Shown here: one piece after another, positions 32,440 to 40,708 of the stretch
How positions within the stretch are numbered: the stretch's first letter is position 1
Layout: the number at the start of each line of letters is the position of its first letter
Source of the DNA: JBDTRY01 sp039931435
Lineage (GTDB): Bacteria > Acidobacteriota > Thermoanaerobaculia > Gp7-AA8
DNA length: 60,093 nucleotides
NCBI GenBank assembly: GCA_039931435.1
Contig: JBDTRY010000003.1
Coordinates: forward strand, 1-60,093
Direction of reading: 5' to 3'
Notes under the pieces: model-generated
The model's database searches: none
What the model was told of the DNA's origin: nothing
The model's input: the letters and a program-made list of their open reading frames with translations, nothing else
Translations under genes and position numbers: made by a program

Positions 32440-34311
32440 CTACCGATAACCCGCGGCCTGCAACTCGAACAGCTCGGCATATCTTCCGTGCTGCGCCAGC
32501 AGTTCTTCGTGGGTTCCGGAAGCCTCCAGCTGCCCTTCGGCGAGAACGAGGATTCGATCGGCCATGCGCACGCTGGAGAAGCGATGGGAGATCAGCACTG
32601 CGGTCTTGCCTTCGCTCAATTCCTTGAAGCGTTGAAAGACTTCAAACTCGGAACGGGCGTCGAGCGCGGCGGTCGGTTCGTCCAGGATCAGCACCTGCGC
32701 GTCGCGCATGTACGCGCGGGCAATGGCAACTTTCTGCCATTCACCTCCCGAGAGATCCACTCCCGTGCGAAATCGTTTGCCGATGATCTGATCGTACCCC
32801 TGGGCCAATTTGCGGATGAGTTCATCGGCCATGCTGCGCTCGGCGGCGGCCCGGATGCGGGAACGGTCCTCCCGCGCTTCGATCCGTCCCACCGCGATGT
32901 TGTCGGCTGCGGTCATGTGGTAGCGGACGAAGTCCTGGAAGATCACTCCGATACTCGAACGGAGCGAATTGAGGTCGTATTCGCGCAGATCGTGTCCATC
33001 GAGAAGAATTCGTCCTTCATCTGGTTCGTAGAGTCGAGCCAGCAACTTCACCAGCGTGGTCTTTCCAGCGCCGTTCTCTCCGACCAGGGCCAGCACTTCG
33101 CCGGCATGAAGAGTGAAGCTCAGGTTCCTCACAGCCCAGCGCTCGGCCTGGGGGTAGCGGAATCCGACGTTCTCGAAGACGAAGCCGGAGGCAATCCTTT
33201 CGGGGAACGGCCGAGGATTCGCCGGAGAGGTGATCTCCGGAGTGATTTCGAAGAACGAAAACAGATCGTCAAGGTAGAGCGCCTGACCGGCGACCTGGGA
33301 GAAGCCGATGAGCAGCCCTTCCAGTAACGTGCGCAGCCGGCGGAATGACGCGGAGAGGAAGGTCAGATCGCCGATCGTGAAATCTCCGAGCAGCGTTCGC
33401 CAGGTGATTACGGCGTAGGCTGCGTAGTATCCGATTGTGCCGATGGCCGTGAGAATCGAGCCCCAGATAGCACGCCTCCGTGCCAGGTGCCGGTTGGCGT
33501 CGTAGAAGCCGGTGGCCAGAGTTCGATAGCGTTCGATGAGGAAATCGTTCAGACCGAAGATCTTCACTTCCTTGGCCGTCTCGACGCTCGCACCGGTCTG
33601 CCGGAGATAGTCCAGCTCGCGCCGCTGAGGAGTCCGTCCGAAGTCGAGCGAATAACTGCGGGCGTTGAAATGTGCCTCTCCGATGAAGGCCGGAACCAGA
33701 GCAACAATAAGGAGCACGATCAACCAGGGGGCATAGACCACGAGTCCGGCAGCGAAACTGAGAATGGTGATGACGTCCTGAGTCTGGCCGAAGAGCTGGG
33801 TCATGAGTGGCGAGCGGCCCATGGTCTGCCGGCGGGCGCGTTCGAGGCGGTCCTGGAGATCGCTGTCCTCGAAGTCTTCCAGGTCCAGCGTGGCCGCGTG
33901 TTCCATCAGCTCCACGCTGGTGGCATTGGTGAAGAGCTCTGAAAGGAGTGAGTCGATGAGCGACACGACACGCCCGAGGACGTCGGCCAGAACTGCCAGC
34001 CCGAGCTCGATGAGCAGCAGGGCGAGCAGCCGTCGCAGCATTCCGCTGTCCAGCCAGGAGCTCAGATCGTGCGGTCCACCGATGCGCGCCAGCCGGATCA
34101 CTTCATCGATGATCAGCTTCCCTACGTAGAGCGTGGCCACGGGCAGAAGCGCGCGCATGAGACGAAGGAGAACGTCGGCGACGGTGAGGGTCGGGCTCGT
34201 CTTCCAGATCAACTTCAGGAACGGGGGCACGTTGCGTAGCGCGCCGAACCGCTCGCTGAACGAGTGCCTGGGGCCCGGAGGCGTGGTCGGGGAGTTGTGC
34301 TTCTTCATCAC
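32440..34311 (-). CDS. ABC exporter, fused membrane and ATPase domains
   Basis: 623 residues. The membrane domain (about 30-330) has six helices, including FLKLIWKTSPTLTVADVLLRLMR-like first segments and VVYAPWLIVLLIVALVPAFIG. The ATPase domain (about 365-610) has Walker A GENGAGKTT, signature LSGGEWQKVAIAR, Walker B VLILDEPTAALD and switch His in ISHRFSS. It is a half-transporter of the type that works as a dimer; the substrate is unknown. The last 710 bases are present a second time at 3071-3795. It is followed downstream by no partner gene. Confidence 0.92.
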   Translation of the reverse strand: MMKKHNSPTTPPGPRHSFSERFGALRNVPPFLKLIWKTSPTLTVADVLLRLMRALLPVATLYVGKLIIDEVIRLARIGGPHDLSSWLDSGMLRRLLALLLIELGLAVLADVLGRVVSLIDSLLSELFTNATSVELMEHAATLDLEDFEDSDLQDRLERARRQTMGRSPLMTQLFGQTQDVITILSFAAGLVVYAPWLIVLLIVALVPAFIGEAHFNARSYSLDFGRTPQRRELDYLRQTGASVETAKEVKIFGLNDFLIERYRTLATGFYDANRHLARRRAIWGSILTAIGTIGYYAAYAVITWRTLLGDFTIGDLTFLSASFRRLRTLLEGLLIGFSQVAGQALYLDDLFSFFEITPEITSPANPRPFPERIASGFVFENVGFRYPQAERWAVRNLSFTLHAGEVLALVGENGAGKTTLVKLLARLYEPDEGRILLDGHDLREYDLNSLRSSIGVIFQDFVRYHMTAADNIAVGRIEAREDRSRIRAAAERSMADELIRKLAQGYDQIIGKRFRTGVDLSGGEWQKVAIARAYMRDAQVLILDEPTAALDARSEFEVFQRFKELSEGKTAVLISHRFSSVRMADRILVLAEGQLEASGTHEELLAQHGRYAELFELQAAGYR

Positions 34312-34455
34312 GGGCGGCGGCTGTTCAGCGCGCAGTGCGACTATAGGGTATTGCCCGTTCCTGCCAACTCTCGAAAGGAATCCCTGGGCCGTTCACGGTG
34401 GCAGCAGAAGTTCGAATCCCGATGGGGGAAGCCGGTTCGTGCATCCTTCCTTCCA

Positions 34456-34989
34456 TCACGGCTCTCCATCACCCGTCCGCAGCACCTTCTCCCAATAGCC
34501 CACGTCGATCCAGCGATCGAACTTGAATCCCACTTCGTGGAAATGGGCCACTTTGCGGAAGCCGAGCTTTTCGTGGAGTCTTGTGCTGACATCGTTCGGA
34601 AGAGCGATGCCGCCGATGGCCACATGAACTCCCCGGTCCCGAAGATCGGAGAGCAGCCTGGTGTAGAGGCGCGATCCGACTCCCCGGCCGCCTCGTTCGT
34701 GCTCCAGGTAGACCGTTACCTCGGCTGAGAACCGATAGCCCACCCGGCGTTTCCAGTTTGCTCCGTAGGCGTACCCCAGAACCTCCGGCCCTCGCACCGC
34801 GACCACCCAGGGGAATGAAGCATTCAAGACTTCCTCCACTCTGGCGGACATGTCAGTTTCGCTCACCGGAGCTTCCTCGAACGTGACGATCGTTTCCCTG
34901 ACGTAGTAGTTGTAGATACGCATCAGCGCCGCGGCATCGTCAACTGTTGCCGTTCGGATCGATACCTGCTCGTCTCTGTCACGATCCAT
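34456..34989 (-). CDS. GNAT N-acetyltransferase, phosphinothricin acetyltransferase-like
   Basis: 177 residues. It begins with IRTATVDDAAALMRIYNYYVRETIVTFEE (in part), the standard start of the Pat/MddA group that acetylates phosphinothricin or methionine derivatives. The acetyl-CoA site is visible as VYLEHERGGRGVGSRLY, and the last part has LHEKLGFRKVAHFHEVGFKFDRW, typical of the group. The natural substrate is likely an amino-acid derivative. It overlaps the glycosyltransferase gene by 11 bases and is presumably cotranscribed. Confidence 0.88.
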   Translation of the reverse strand: MDRDRDEQVSIRTATVDDAAALMRIYNYYVRETIVTFEEAPVSETDMSARVEEVLNASFPWVVAVRGPEVLGYAYGANWKRRVGYRFSAEVTVYLEHERGGRGVGSRLYTRLLSDLRDRGVHVAIGGIALPNDVSTRLHEKLGFRKVAHFHEVGFKFDRWIDVGYWEKVLRTGDGEP

Positions 34990-35782
34990 CGGCTTCGCTC
35001 AGGCCCACTCTGCACTCATGATTCTCTCTGTTGATTCGCGGCTCAGGCGACGCGTCGCGCGACTGATTCTCTGAGAGATACCGCCGCTTGAGCCGTTCGT
35101 AGATCGACGTCGACGCGTAACGGGCGTTCTTGTCCGTCCCGCTTCGTCTCCAGAGTTCGTTCCAGAGGTGGATGGCATAAACGTCCACGCCGCCGGGAAG
35201 GTCCGCGTCCGGTTCTACCAGGCGCTGCCAGCGCTGATGGGTGATCGGGCAGAAGGTGCGATAGGGATGGCGGAAGCGGCGCAGTCCGAATCGCTCGATC
35301 GCTTCCTGCATGAGGATCGGACCGGTCTCTCCCCAGAGCAACGTACCCGGGTCGCGCCACCGGCACTCGTCCCAGGCAAAGCGCATGATGGCGCTTCCCT
35401 GGGGCGTGCGCATCACGCAGTTCGCGGCTACTTCCGTCCCAGCATCCGACATCTCGGCAGGGAAGACGTAGTCGCCCCCGAAATCGAAGGGCCGCAGACA
35501 GACGACGTCGAGATCGGACCACCATCCACCTTTCTCGAGGAGCAGTTTGTAACGGAAGTAATTCGAAAATCCGGCGTAGGAATCGTGGTGGCGGTACTTG
35601 AAGATCGAGGACTCGGGGAGAATCCGGTTGGCGTCTTCCATGACCGTTCCCTCGGGAACGCCGGCAATGTCCCTGTAAGCGTAAAGGTGATAGGGGTGGC
35701 CGTTCGCCAGGTACGAAGTGATGGACAGACGCTCCATCGTCGACAGTTCGCTGCCAATCCATAAACCGCAAACGGGGTCCAT
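34979..35782 (-). CDS. glycosyltransferase with DXD motif (capsular polysaccharide type)
   Basis: 267 residues. The central part, SNYFRYKLLLEKGGWWSDLDVVCLRP, has the R..LL...GG.(Y/W)(L/S)D.D pattern of the Gly_transf_sug family (Och1/TcdB-like sugar transferases); DLD would be the metal- and nucleotide-sugar-binding DXD. Also visible: WGETGPILMQEAIERFG and YAIHLWNELWRR, matching the family's (G)P.....(I) and H...(W) segments. No signal peptide or helix, so cytoplasmic. The start GAGGAG lies almost directly before the ATG, which makes the start slightly uncertain. Confidence 0.82.
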   Translation of the reverse strand: MDPVCGLWIGSELSTMERLSITSYLANGHPYHLYAYRDIAGVPEGTVMEDANRILPESSIFKYRHHDSYAGFSNYFRYKLLLEKGGWWSDLDVVCLRPFDFGGDYVFPAEMSDAGTEVAANCVMRTPQGSAIMRFAWDECRWRDPGTLLWGETGPILMQEAIERFGLRRFRHPYRTFCPITHQRWQRLVEPDADLPGGVDVYAIHLWNELWRRSGTDKNARYASTSIYERLKRRYLSENQSRDASPEPRINRENHECRVGLSEADGS

Positions 35783-35890
35783 CTCCTCTTGTTATCCGAA
35801 CGGCGTGCCAGATGCACCGCGGGGGGTGATGCACGGGTCGATTGTGCCAGTTGCCGGTCATCCCTTGCCGTTCGAATTTGTTTTGGTTGC

Positions 35891-35999
35891 CATCCGCGGC
35901 ACGCCTCCAGGCGGGGTAAACGACTCCGGTCCCACGGCCGTGAGCGGAGACAAGAAAGGTTCCGGGCAGATCACCATCTCCGGCGCGCAGTCATTCGAG
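35891..35999 (+). pseudogene. fragment of the TonB-dependent receptor gene, plug domain
   Basis: This short stretch reads GGVNDSGPTAVSGDKKGSGQ and ITISGAQSF, matching PGVNDSGPNAVSGDKNGSGQ and ITISGAQSF in the receptor at 49186-52152. The DNA matches closely across about 110 bases (49625-49740). Neither the preceding nor the following part of the receptor is present, so it is a scrap of a duplicate. Confidence 0.75.
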
Positions 36000-36275
36000 G
36001 TCTTCGAGTCGGCGCTGACCAGTCTATGTTCCTTCGATCCCACGAAATTCCGCGATCCACTATCATGGATCGGTATTGATCGGTTGCGAGGGAAGGGGAG
36101 TCTGCTCCTCGCTCGCTCCGGGCCCTTTACCCCGACCTGCCTCGGAAGACCGTCACCGGCAGCGGCATCGGATCATGCCTGACCAGCCGGAACAGTTCAA
36201 TTCGATTCACGACGACTTTCTGAGCAGCATTCAGGGATTGCAACGGCGGCTCGTCACGAGCGTGTCATCCGCAAG
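36000..36275. other. non-coding stretch, nothing recognised
   Basis: Bases between the receptor scrap and the hairpin behind the cupredoxin gene. No supported gene. Confidence 0.4.
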
Positions 36276-36303
36276 CCGCGCTCGTCCGGGATGACGAGCG
36301 CGG
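36276..36303 (-). terminator. strong hairpin downstream of the cupredoxin gene
   Basis: CCGCGCTCGTC and GACGAGCGCGG form a perfect 11-bp stem with a 6-base loop, about 20 bases after the cupredoxin stop on the minus strand. There is no T-run, so it may act as a 3' stabiliser or a weak terminator and not a classical one. Confidence 0.5.
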
Positions 36304-36321
36304 CGGCCATGCCTCGAGCAC

Positions 36322-36660
36322 TTACTGAACGCGAAGGGTTGCCTTCATTGCCGGGTGGAACGTACAGCCGTACGGCACTTCACCCTTCCTGGTGATGACG
36401 GTCTTCCAGGATTTGTCGGGCTGAATGATGCTCGAGTCGAATCCGCCGATCTTCGAAGTGGCCGTGTGAGCGACCAGATCCTTGTTCACCCAGACCACTG
36501 TGTCGCCCGACTTCATGGTCAGTGTTGGCGGATCGTAGTGCAACCCGGTCATGGTCACCGTGTGCGTTCGGGTGCGGCTCTTCGCTTTTTTCGCTGCGGC
36601 CGAAACGCCAAGAGTGCCGGTGACCAGGATCAGGGCAAGGATGAGGATGCGAAAGCGCAC
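36322..36660 (-). CDS. plastocyanin-like cupredoxin
   Basis: 112 residues with a signal peptide (LILALILVTGTLGVSAAA). The fold is shown by HTVTMTGLHYDPPTLTMKSGD, VVWVNKDLVAHTATS (first His ligand) and YGCTFHPAMKATLRVQ, with Cys, His and Met of a type 1 copper site. Role: periplasmic electron carrier or copper-binding protein. It starts 2 bases after the DUF4142 stop, so the two are cotranscribed. A hairpin follows its stop. Confidence 0.9.
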   Translation of the reverse strand: MRFRILILALILVTGTLGVSAAAKKAKSRTRTHTVTMTGLHYDPPTLTMKSGDTVVWVNKDLVAHTATSKIGGFDSSIIQPDKSWKTVITRKGEVPYGCTFHPAMKATLRVQ

Positions 36661-36662
36661 GA

Positions 36663-37184
36663 TCAGTGGCCTTTCGCCAGTTCAGCCTGCAGATGCTTGG
36701 CGTGGTTGAGGTGATCGATGAAAGCCGGCCGGACCTTGATCAGCAGCGCCTTGAGGTCGGGGTTGCTGGCGTCAGGGACGAGCGTCTTATCCAGGGCGTC
36801 GATGACTGCCTGGTGATAATCAACTTCGTGGTCCACGTAAGCTTTGTCGAATGCCGCTCCCTTCAGAGTCTTGAGGTTGGCGACGTTCTTTTCGCCTCCA
36901 GCTTTCAGACTCTGCGCGGTGGCGTTGTCTTCAGGCGTGACCTTCAGCCGGGTGACGAGGTCGACCGCTGACTTGTTGACCGAGGTGTGATCGCTGACCA
37001 TCAGATTGGCAAACGACTTCACCTCGGCGTTATGTGTGGTGTTCGCCGCCAGCTTCCCGGCATCGATGTCTACCTGGTTGGCAGTGACTACGATGGCCGC
37101 GATCTGGGCGTCGTTGACGCCTGCGGCAACCCCGGCCATCGGGACGAGAAGTGAACCTGCGAGAAAAAATGCTGAGAACTTCAT
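36663..37184 (-). CDS. secreted DUF4142 protein
   Basis: 173 residues. A signal peptide (FFLAGSLLVPMAGVAAG) precedes a four-helix-type domain with NDAQIAAIVVTANQVDIDAGKLA, VKSFANLMVSDHTSVNKSAVDL and DKAYVDHEVDYHQAVIDALD, the consensus of DUF4142 (ferritin-like, predicted outer-membrane/periplasmic). His and Asp/Glu positions might bind metal. The operon with a cupredoxin supports a redox or metal-stress role. AGGAG precedes the ATG. Confidence 0.9.
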   Translation of the reverse strand: MKFSAFFLAGSLLVPMAGVAAGVNDAQIAAIVVTANQVDIDAGKLAANTTHNAEVKSFANLMVSDHTSVNKSAVDLVTRLKVTPEDNATAQSLKAGGEKNVANLKTLKGAAFDKAYVDHEVDYHQAVIDALDKTLVPDASNPDLKALLIKVRPAFIDHLNHAKHLQAELAKGH

Positions 37185-37479
37185 CTGTAAGACTCCTTTT
37201 CAAATGAGTTGCGTGTCGAATGTTCGCCCTCGGAATGAGGACGGACCGGGAAACGTGTTTTCCTGAATCACTTCAACAATTGCGGATTTGACCCTTCCGG
37301 ATGAAGCGTTCCATACATGTACAGAGTGCAATATTTGAAAAACGTGACAACCACCATGGAGTGCGGCAGCTTGCTGCCGCCTGGCTACGGTCCAAGTGTT
37401 GATTGAATCGACGACACCGCCAGCGCGCCGCGTAAATTGAGTGCGCGGCCAGCGATTCTGCGTGCGAGGGTGAATGAGA
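37185..37479. other. upstream region of the DUF4142 operon
   Basis: Contains the presumed promoter of the leftward DUF4142-cupredoxin operon; no clear -35/-10 pair was identified. A GAGTGCGGCAGCTTGCTG motif at about 37354 recurs in similar form near 37829. Confidence 0.4.
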
Positions 37480-37752
37480 TCAGGGATTAGGCGCGACGAC
37501 GCTTTCCGGTTCCGCGAACTCTACCGACGGCTGAGTGGCCAATCCGGGGCGTTCCGGGACCAGGTTCAGGCGGGCTCTGGCGAAAACATCGAAATCCTCC
37601 GGCGAGTCCCGGAGATCGAGGACGTGGAATCCGTTGGCGGCGACCCAGGCCACGTGAAATTTCGCCCCTTTCGGAACGTCGCCGACCCAATTCACCTCCC
37701 TCCGCACCTGCTGATATAGCTCGGATGTGACTTTTGGCGAGTGCATGAGCAT
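37480..37752 (-). CDS. small ABM-like protein (hypothetical)
   Basis: 90 residues if it starts at the ATG at 37752; ATG 37746 is possible and the frame continues to 37944 with no typical signals. HSPKVTSELYQQVRREVNWVGDVP, FHVAWVAANGFHVLDLRDSPEDFDVFARARL and PSVEFAEPESVV fit a family of small proteins with an antibiotic-biosynthesis-monooxygenase-like ferredoxin fold that begin V.H..GVT.E.YD.......W..D.P.G..FH. No catalytic residues can be named. GGAGGGA lies farther upstream than usual. Confidence 0.6.
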   Translation of the reverse strand: MLMHSPKVTSELYQQVRREVNWVGDVPKGAKFHVAWVAANGFHVLDLRDSPEDFDVFARARLNLVPERPGLATQPSVEFAEPESVVAPNP

Positions 37753-38279
37753 CAATGTCGTCAGTGGTGATCTCCCTCCAATGTCAGCAATACAAGGCTC
37801 GACCGCGGATGGATGTGCGGGGCACTTGAGTGCGGCAGCTCGCTGACGCCTTCGTAGCGACGTAATCTCTGGCGGGGGAACAGCGGGGGAACAGGGACGG
37901 AGCTTCGGTTCTCGGGTTCGCCACGGTTGACCGAGTCGCGTCACTCCCCAGAAATTCCTTCAGGTCAGCGGGCTGAGTTCCTGCAGACGGACAGGTTGAG
38001 GCGTTGGGGACGGACTTTCTGCTCTCTCGCTGCTCTAGCACGAATGAAGCGATTACCTCTCGGCCGCGCACGAATGGCCTGGCAGAGAAACGAAGCTCCG
38101 TCCCCAAGCTGCAAGCTCCCAAGCTGCAAGCTGCCCGTCGTTACCAAGCTGTCCGTCCGCATGCTGGCCATCGTTCCCGAGCTGTCCGAAAGCGGCGAGG
38201 ACTTCGTCGGCGGGCTGCTGGTCCCCGGCAGTCATAGTGCGCCGCTCATCATTTCACGCCGTCGGCTGTCCGGTGGGAA
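37753..38279. other. low-complexity intergenic region
   Basis: No gene with a recognisable domain. It contains short tandem-like runs (AAGCTGCAAGCTCCCAAGCT and similar at about 38106-38155). Confidence 0.4.
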
Positions 38280-39917
38280 TCAGGCGTTCGCCGGCGTCCC
38301 GATGCCGTAAGCGCGCAAACGCCGGTACAGCGTGGCCGATCCAATCCGCAGATGTTGTGCTGTTTTCTTCAGATTCCCTTCGTTCATGTCGAGTACGGCC
38401 AGGATGTAGTCGCGTTCGACGTCTGCCAAAGTCCTCGTCAAGTCCATCGACCGGCGATGCACCGAGCGCATACGCACTTCCTCGGGAAGGTCTTGTGCAT
38501 CGACTCTGGCGTCGCTGGCCAGAACGACTGCGTGCTCGACGGCGTTCTGCAATTCACGCACATTGCCGGGCCACGGATAGCGGAGCATGAGATCTGCCGC
38601 AGCGGAGGTAAAGCCGCTCATCTCTCTCTGCAGCTTTCTCGACAATTGAGCGAGAACCCGCCGGGCGATCGGCAGGATGTCCTGGCGTCGTTCGCGCAGA
38701 GGGGGGATACGCAGCTCGATGACCCGCAAACGATAGTAGAGGTCGTCGCGGAATCTTCCCGATGCCACTTCTTCGGCCAGATCGCGATTCGTCGCCGCGA
38801 TGACGCGTGCGTCGACTTTTCTGGTGCGGCTTTCTCCGACGCGGCGGATCTCGTGCTCCTGCAACACACGCAGCAGCTTGACCTGCATTGATTGCGCTAG
38901 CTCGCCGATCTCGTCGAGAAAAATCGTCCCGTGATGGGCGGCCTCGAAAAGGCCGATCCGATCCTGAGTTGCCCCAGTAAATGAACCGCGGACGTGTCCG
39001 AACAGCTCGCTTTCCAGAAGGCTCTCCGTGACGGCACCGCAATTCAGAGGGATGAATGGCCGCGTTACGCGCTCCGACTCTTCATGGATGAGTCGTGCCA
39101 CGCGCTCTTTTCCCACCCCGCTTTCACCGGTTATGAGAATGCTCGAGTCCACCCGCGCCACACGTCGGGCCATGTCCAGCGTTCGTTTCATGGAGTCGCT
39201 CGCCGCCACAATGCCGGAGCTATCAACCACGTCTCCCGACCCGCTGTAGATCTGCCGAACGTGCCGGCGCAGGCTTCGTTCCGTATTCTTCAGCGTTTCC
39301 GTCACCATGGCCAGGTCGTCGTACATCGATTCGCGGTGAAATAGAGCGCTTTCGTCAGAGCCAAGCTCGATCCATTGCTCGCGCGATCTGGCCGTGACGT
39401 GACATGTTGCGTCGCCTTTTGCGCGGCAGCGCGATTCCCGCGCATAGGTGTCGCGGCCGCGTGTCCGGCTCATGTATCCGCCGACAAATCCGGTCAGCGT
39501 CCAGCACACCGGCTCATCGGACTGACCGATCTGCAGAAGATGCTGTTCCGCTTCGTAGCTGTCTTTCCAGACCGCGTGAAAAACATCACTGCCGGGCTCC
39601 TCGTCCGGAGGTCGTTCGGCGACGACGACATGTCCGAACAACATGTGCAGGTAACTGCCGGCCTCGCGCCACTCATCTTCCGAATCCCAGGGAAAATCGA
39701 GGCGGAGGCTTTCTGCCGCGCGCCAGCCATTGGCAAATCCGAAGCGACTGAGCAGGATGCGAGTGGCGGTCCATCCCAGTCCTTCGATCAGCTCCTTGCG
39801 CAGCAGGCCCATCGCGCTTGCGTCCATCAGGAGCACACGCAGCGGACCAAAGTGGATCGGCCCTCCGTGCGGTGGAAAGCTCAGAAGCTCGCTGAGATTG
39901 AGATCGGTTGATTTCAT
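38280..39917 (-). CDS. sigma-54-dependent transcription activator with XylR_N/V4R sensor
   Basis: 545 residues. The N-terminal domain (about 20-130, FGPLRVLLMDASAMGLLRKEL) is XylR_N-like, followed by V4R (FHAVWKDSYEAEQHL, then CWTLTGFVGGYMSR and ESRCRAKGDATCHV with the Cys cluster). A short linker leads to an AAA+ domain (about 235-465): Walker A GESGVGKE, sigma-54 contact loop GSFTGAT (usually GAFTGA), Walker B GTIFLDEIGEL. The C-terminal Fis-type HTH is NLKKTAQHLRIGSATLYRRL. It responds to a small ligand bound by the sensor domain. A palindrome abuts the start codon and may be autoregulatory. Targets are unknown. Confidence 0.92.
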   Translation of the reverse strand: MKSTDLNLSELLSFPPHGGPIHFGPLRVLLMDASAMGLLRKELIEGLGWTATRILLSRFGFANGWRAAESLRLDFPWDSEDEWREAGSYLHMLFGHVVVAERPPDEEPGSDVFHAVWKDSYEAEQHLLQIGQSDEPVCWTLTGFVGGYMSRTRGRDTYARESRCRAKGDATCHVTARSREQWIELGSDESALFHRESMYDDLAMVTETLKNTERSLRRHVRQIYSGSGDVVDSSGIVAASDSMKRTLDMARRVARVDSSILITGESGVGKERVARLIHEESERVTRPFIPLNCGAVTESLLESELFGHVRGSFTGATQDRIGLFEAAHHGTIFLDEIGELAQSMQVKLLRVLQEHEIRRVGESRTRKVDARVIAATNRDLAEEVASGRFRDDLYYRLRVIELRIPPLRERRQDILPIARRVLAQLSRKLQREMSGFTSAAADLMLRYPWPGNVRELQNAVEHAVVLASDARVDAQDLPEEVRMRSVHRRSMDLTRTLADVERDYILAVLDMNEGNLKKTAQHLRIGSATLYRRLRAYGIGTPANA

Positions 39918-39943
39918 CGATCAAAATGATCGCTCTTCAATCA
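39915..39943 (-). promoter_or_regulatory. conserved 29-base block with palindrome before the sigma-54 activator
   Basis: The palindrome CGATCAAAATGATCG (39918-39932) ends directly at the start codon, preceded on the minus strand by TGATTGAAGAG. The same block with two differences is found at 45843-45871. The half-sites CGATCA/TGATCG suggest an operator; overlap with the ribosome binding region would allow repression. Function is inferred. Confidence 0.5.
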
Positions 39944-40045
39944 TCATGAGTCCATTGAAACCCGGTACATTTTTGCCAAGTCGTTGAAAACAAGTCGTCT
40001 ATTGTACTGAGCGTGGGTGGGCCGGTCCTTGCTCCAGAGGGCAGC

Positions 40046-40615
40046 ATGACCACGGAAAACAAAACGCGTTACGATTTGTCAGCAAATGTCCCCAGCCGCC
40101 ATGCCTCAACCGCGCAGCAAATGTTGTCATGGGCGACGGCCGAACCGGCCGGCGAGCGACCGACGCTCGCAGAGGATCACGACGTGAAGCGAGGCAAGCC
40201 GCGGTCGACCGACGACCTCGTCATCAGCAGCTTCGACAAGGAACGCCTCAAGCGCCTTCTTGGCAGCACAGACGTCGGGGCCGAGGGCCGCGAGGAGCTC
40301 GAGGATCTGACACGCGAGATCGAACGCGGACTCGAAGTTCGCCCGCAGGAGATTCCGCCCGACGTCGTCACAATGAACTCCTCCGTTCGTGTGACCGATG
40401 TCGAGTCCGGAGCCAGCAACGTCTACACGCTCGTTTTTCCTGCGGATGCTGATTTCGAAAAGGGGAAGATCTCGATCCTGGCGCCGCTGGGTACGGCCCT
40501 GCTCGGATTCCGCATTGGAGACCGCGTCAGATGGCAGATGCCAGGTGGCGTTCGTCAACTGCGGATCGACGAGATCCTTTATCAGCCCGAGGCGGCGGGT
40601 GATTTTCATCTGTAG
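40046..40615 (+). CDS. Rnk/GreA C-terminal domain protein
   Basis: 189 residues from the ATG at 40046; an ATG at 40013 is possible. The first 60 residues are polar and unstructured-looking. From about residue 55, DDLVISSFDKERLKRLL begins the Rnk-type coiled region, and the C-terminal FKBP-like GreA domain has VTMNSSVRVTDVESGASNVYTLVFPADAD (in parts), ISILAPLGTALLGFRIGD and WQMPGGVRQLRIDEILYQPE. Rnk regulates nucleoside diphosphate kinase levels and can bind RNA polymerase. It lies divergent to the sigma-54 activator. Confidence 0.85.
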   Translation: MTTENKTRYDLSANVPSRHASTAQQMLSWATAEPAGERPTLAEDHDVKRGKPRSTDDLVISSFDKERLKRLLGSTDVGAEGREELEDLTREIERGLEVRPQEIPPDVVTMNSSVRVTDVESGASNVYTLVFPADADFEKGKISILAPLGTALLGFRIGDRVRWQMPGGVRQLRIDEILYQPEAAGDFHL

Positions 40616-40708
40616 CCGATCCCTTCCGGCGATCCCATAGCATTTCTGTTTCGTCACACACCGCGCGGATAGTCCTTATCGTTCCCAGACAGGCCAGGAG
40701 CCCACACA

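Noticed and set aside
34404..34425. tRNA-like T-loop GTTCGAATCCC
   Set aside because: The bases on either side of the loop do not pair as a T-stem and no acceptor, D or anticodon arm can be placed.
39960..39985. Possible sigma-54 promoter CGGTACATTTTTGCC before the Rnk-like gene
   Set aside because: The spacing between GG and GC is nine, not ten, bases and the -24 box is poor; the neighbouring sigma-54 activator alone does not support it.
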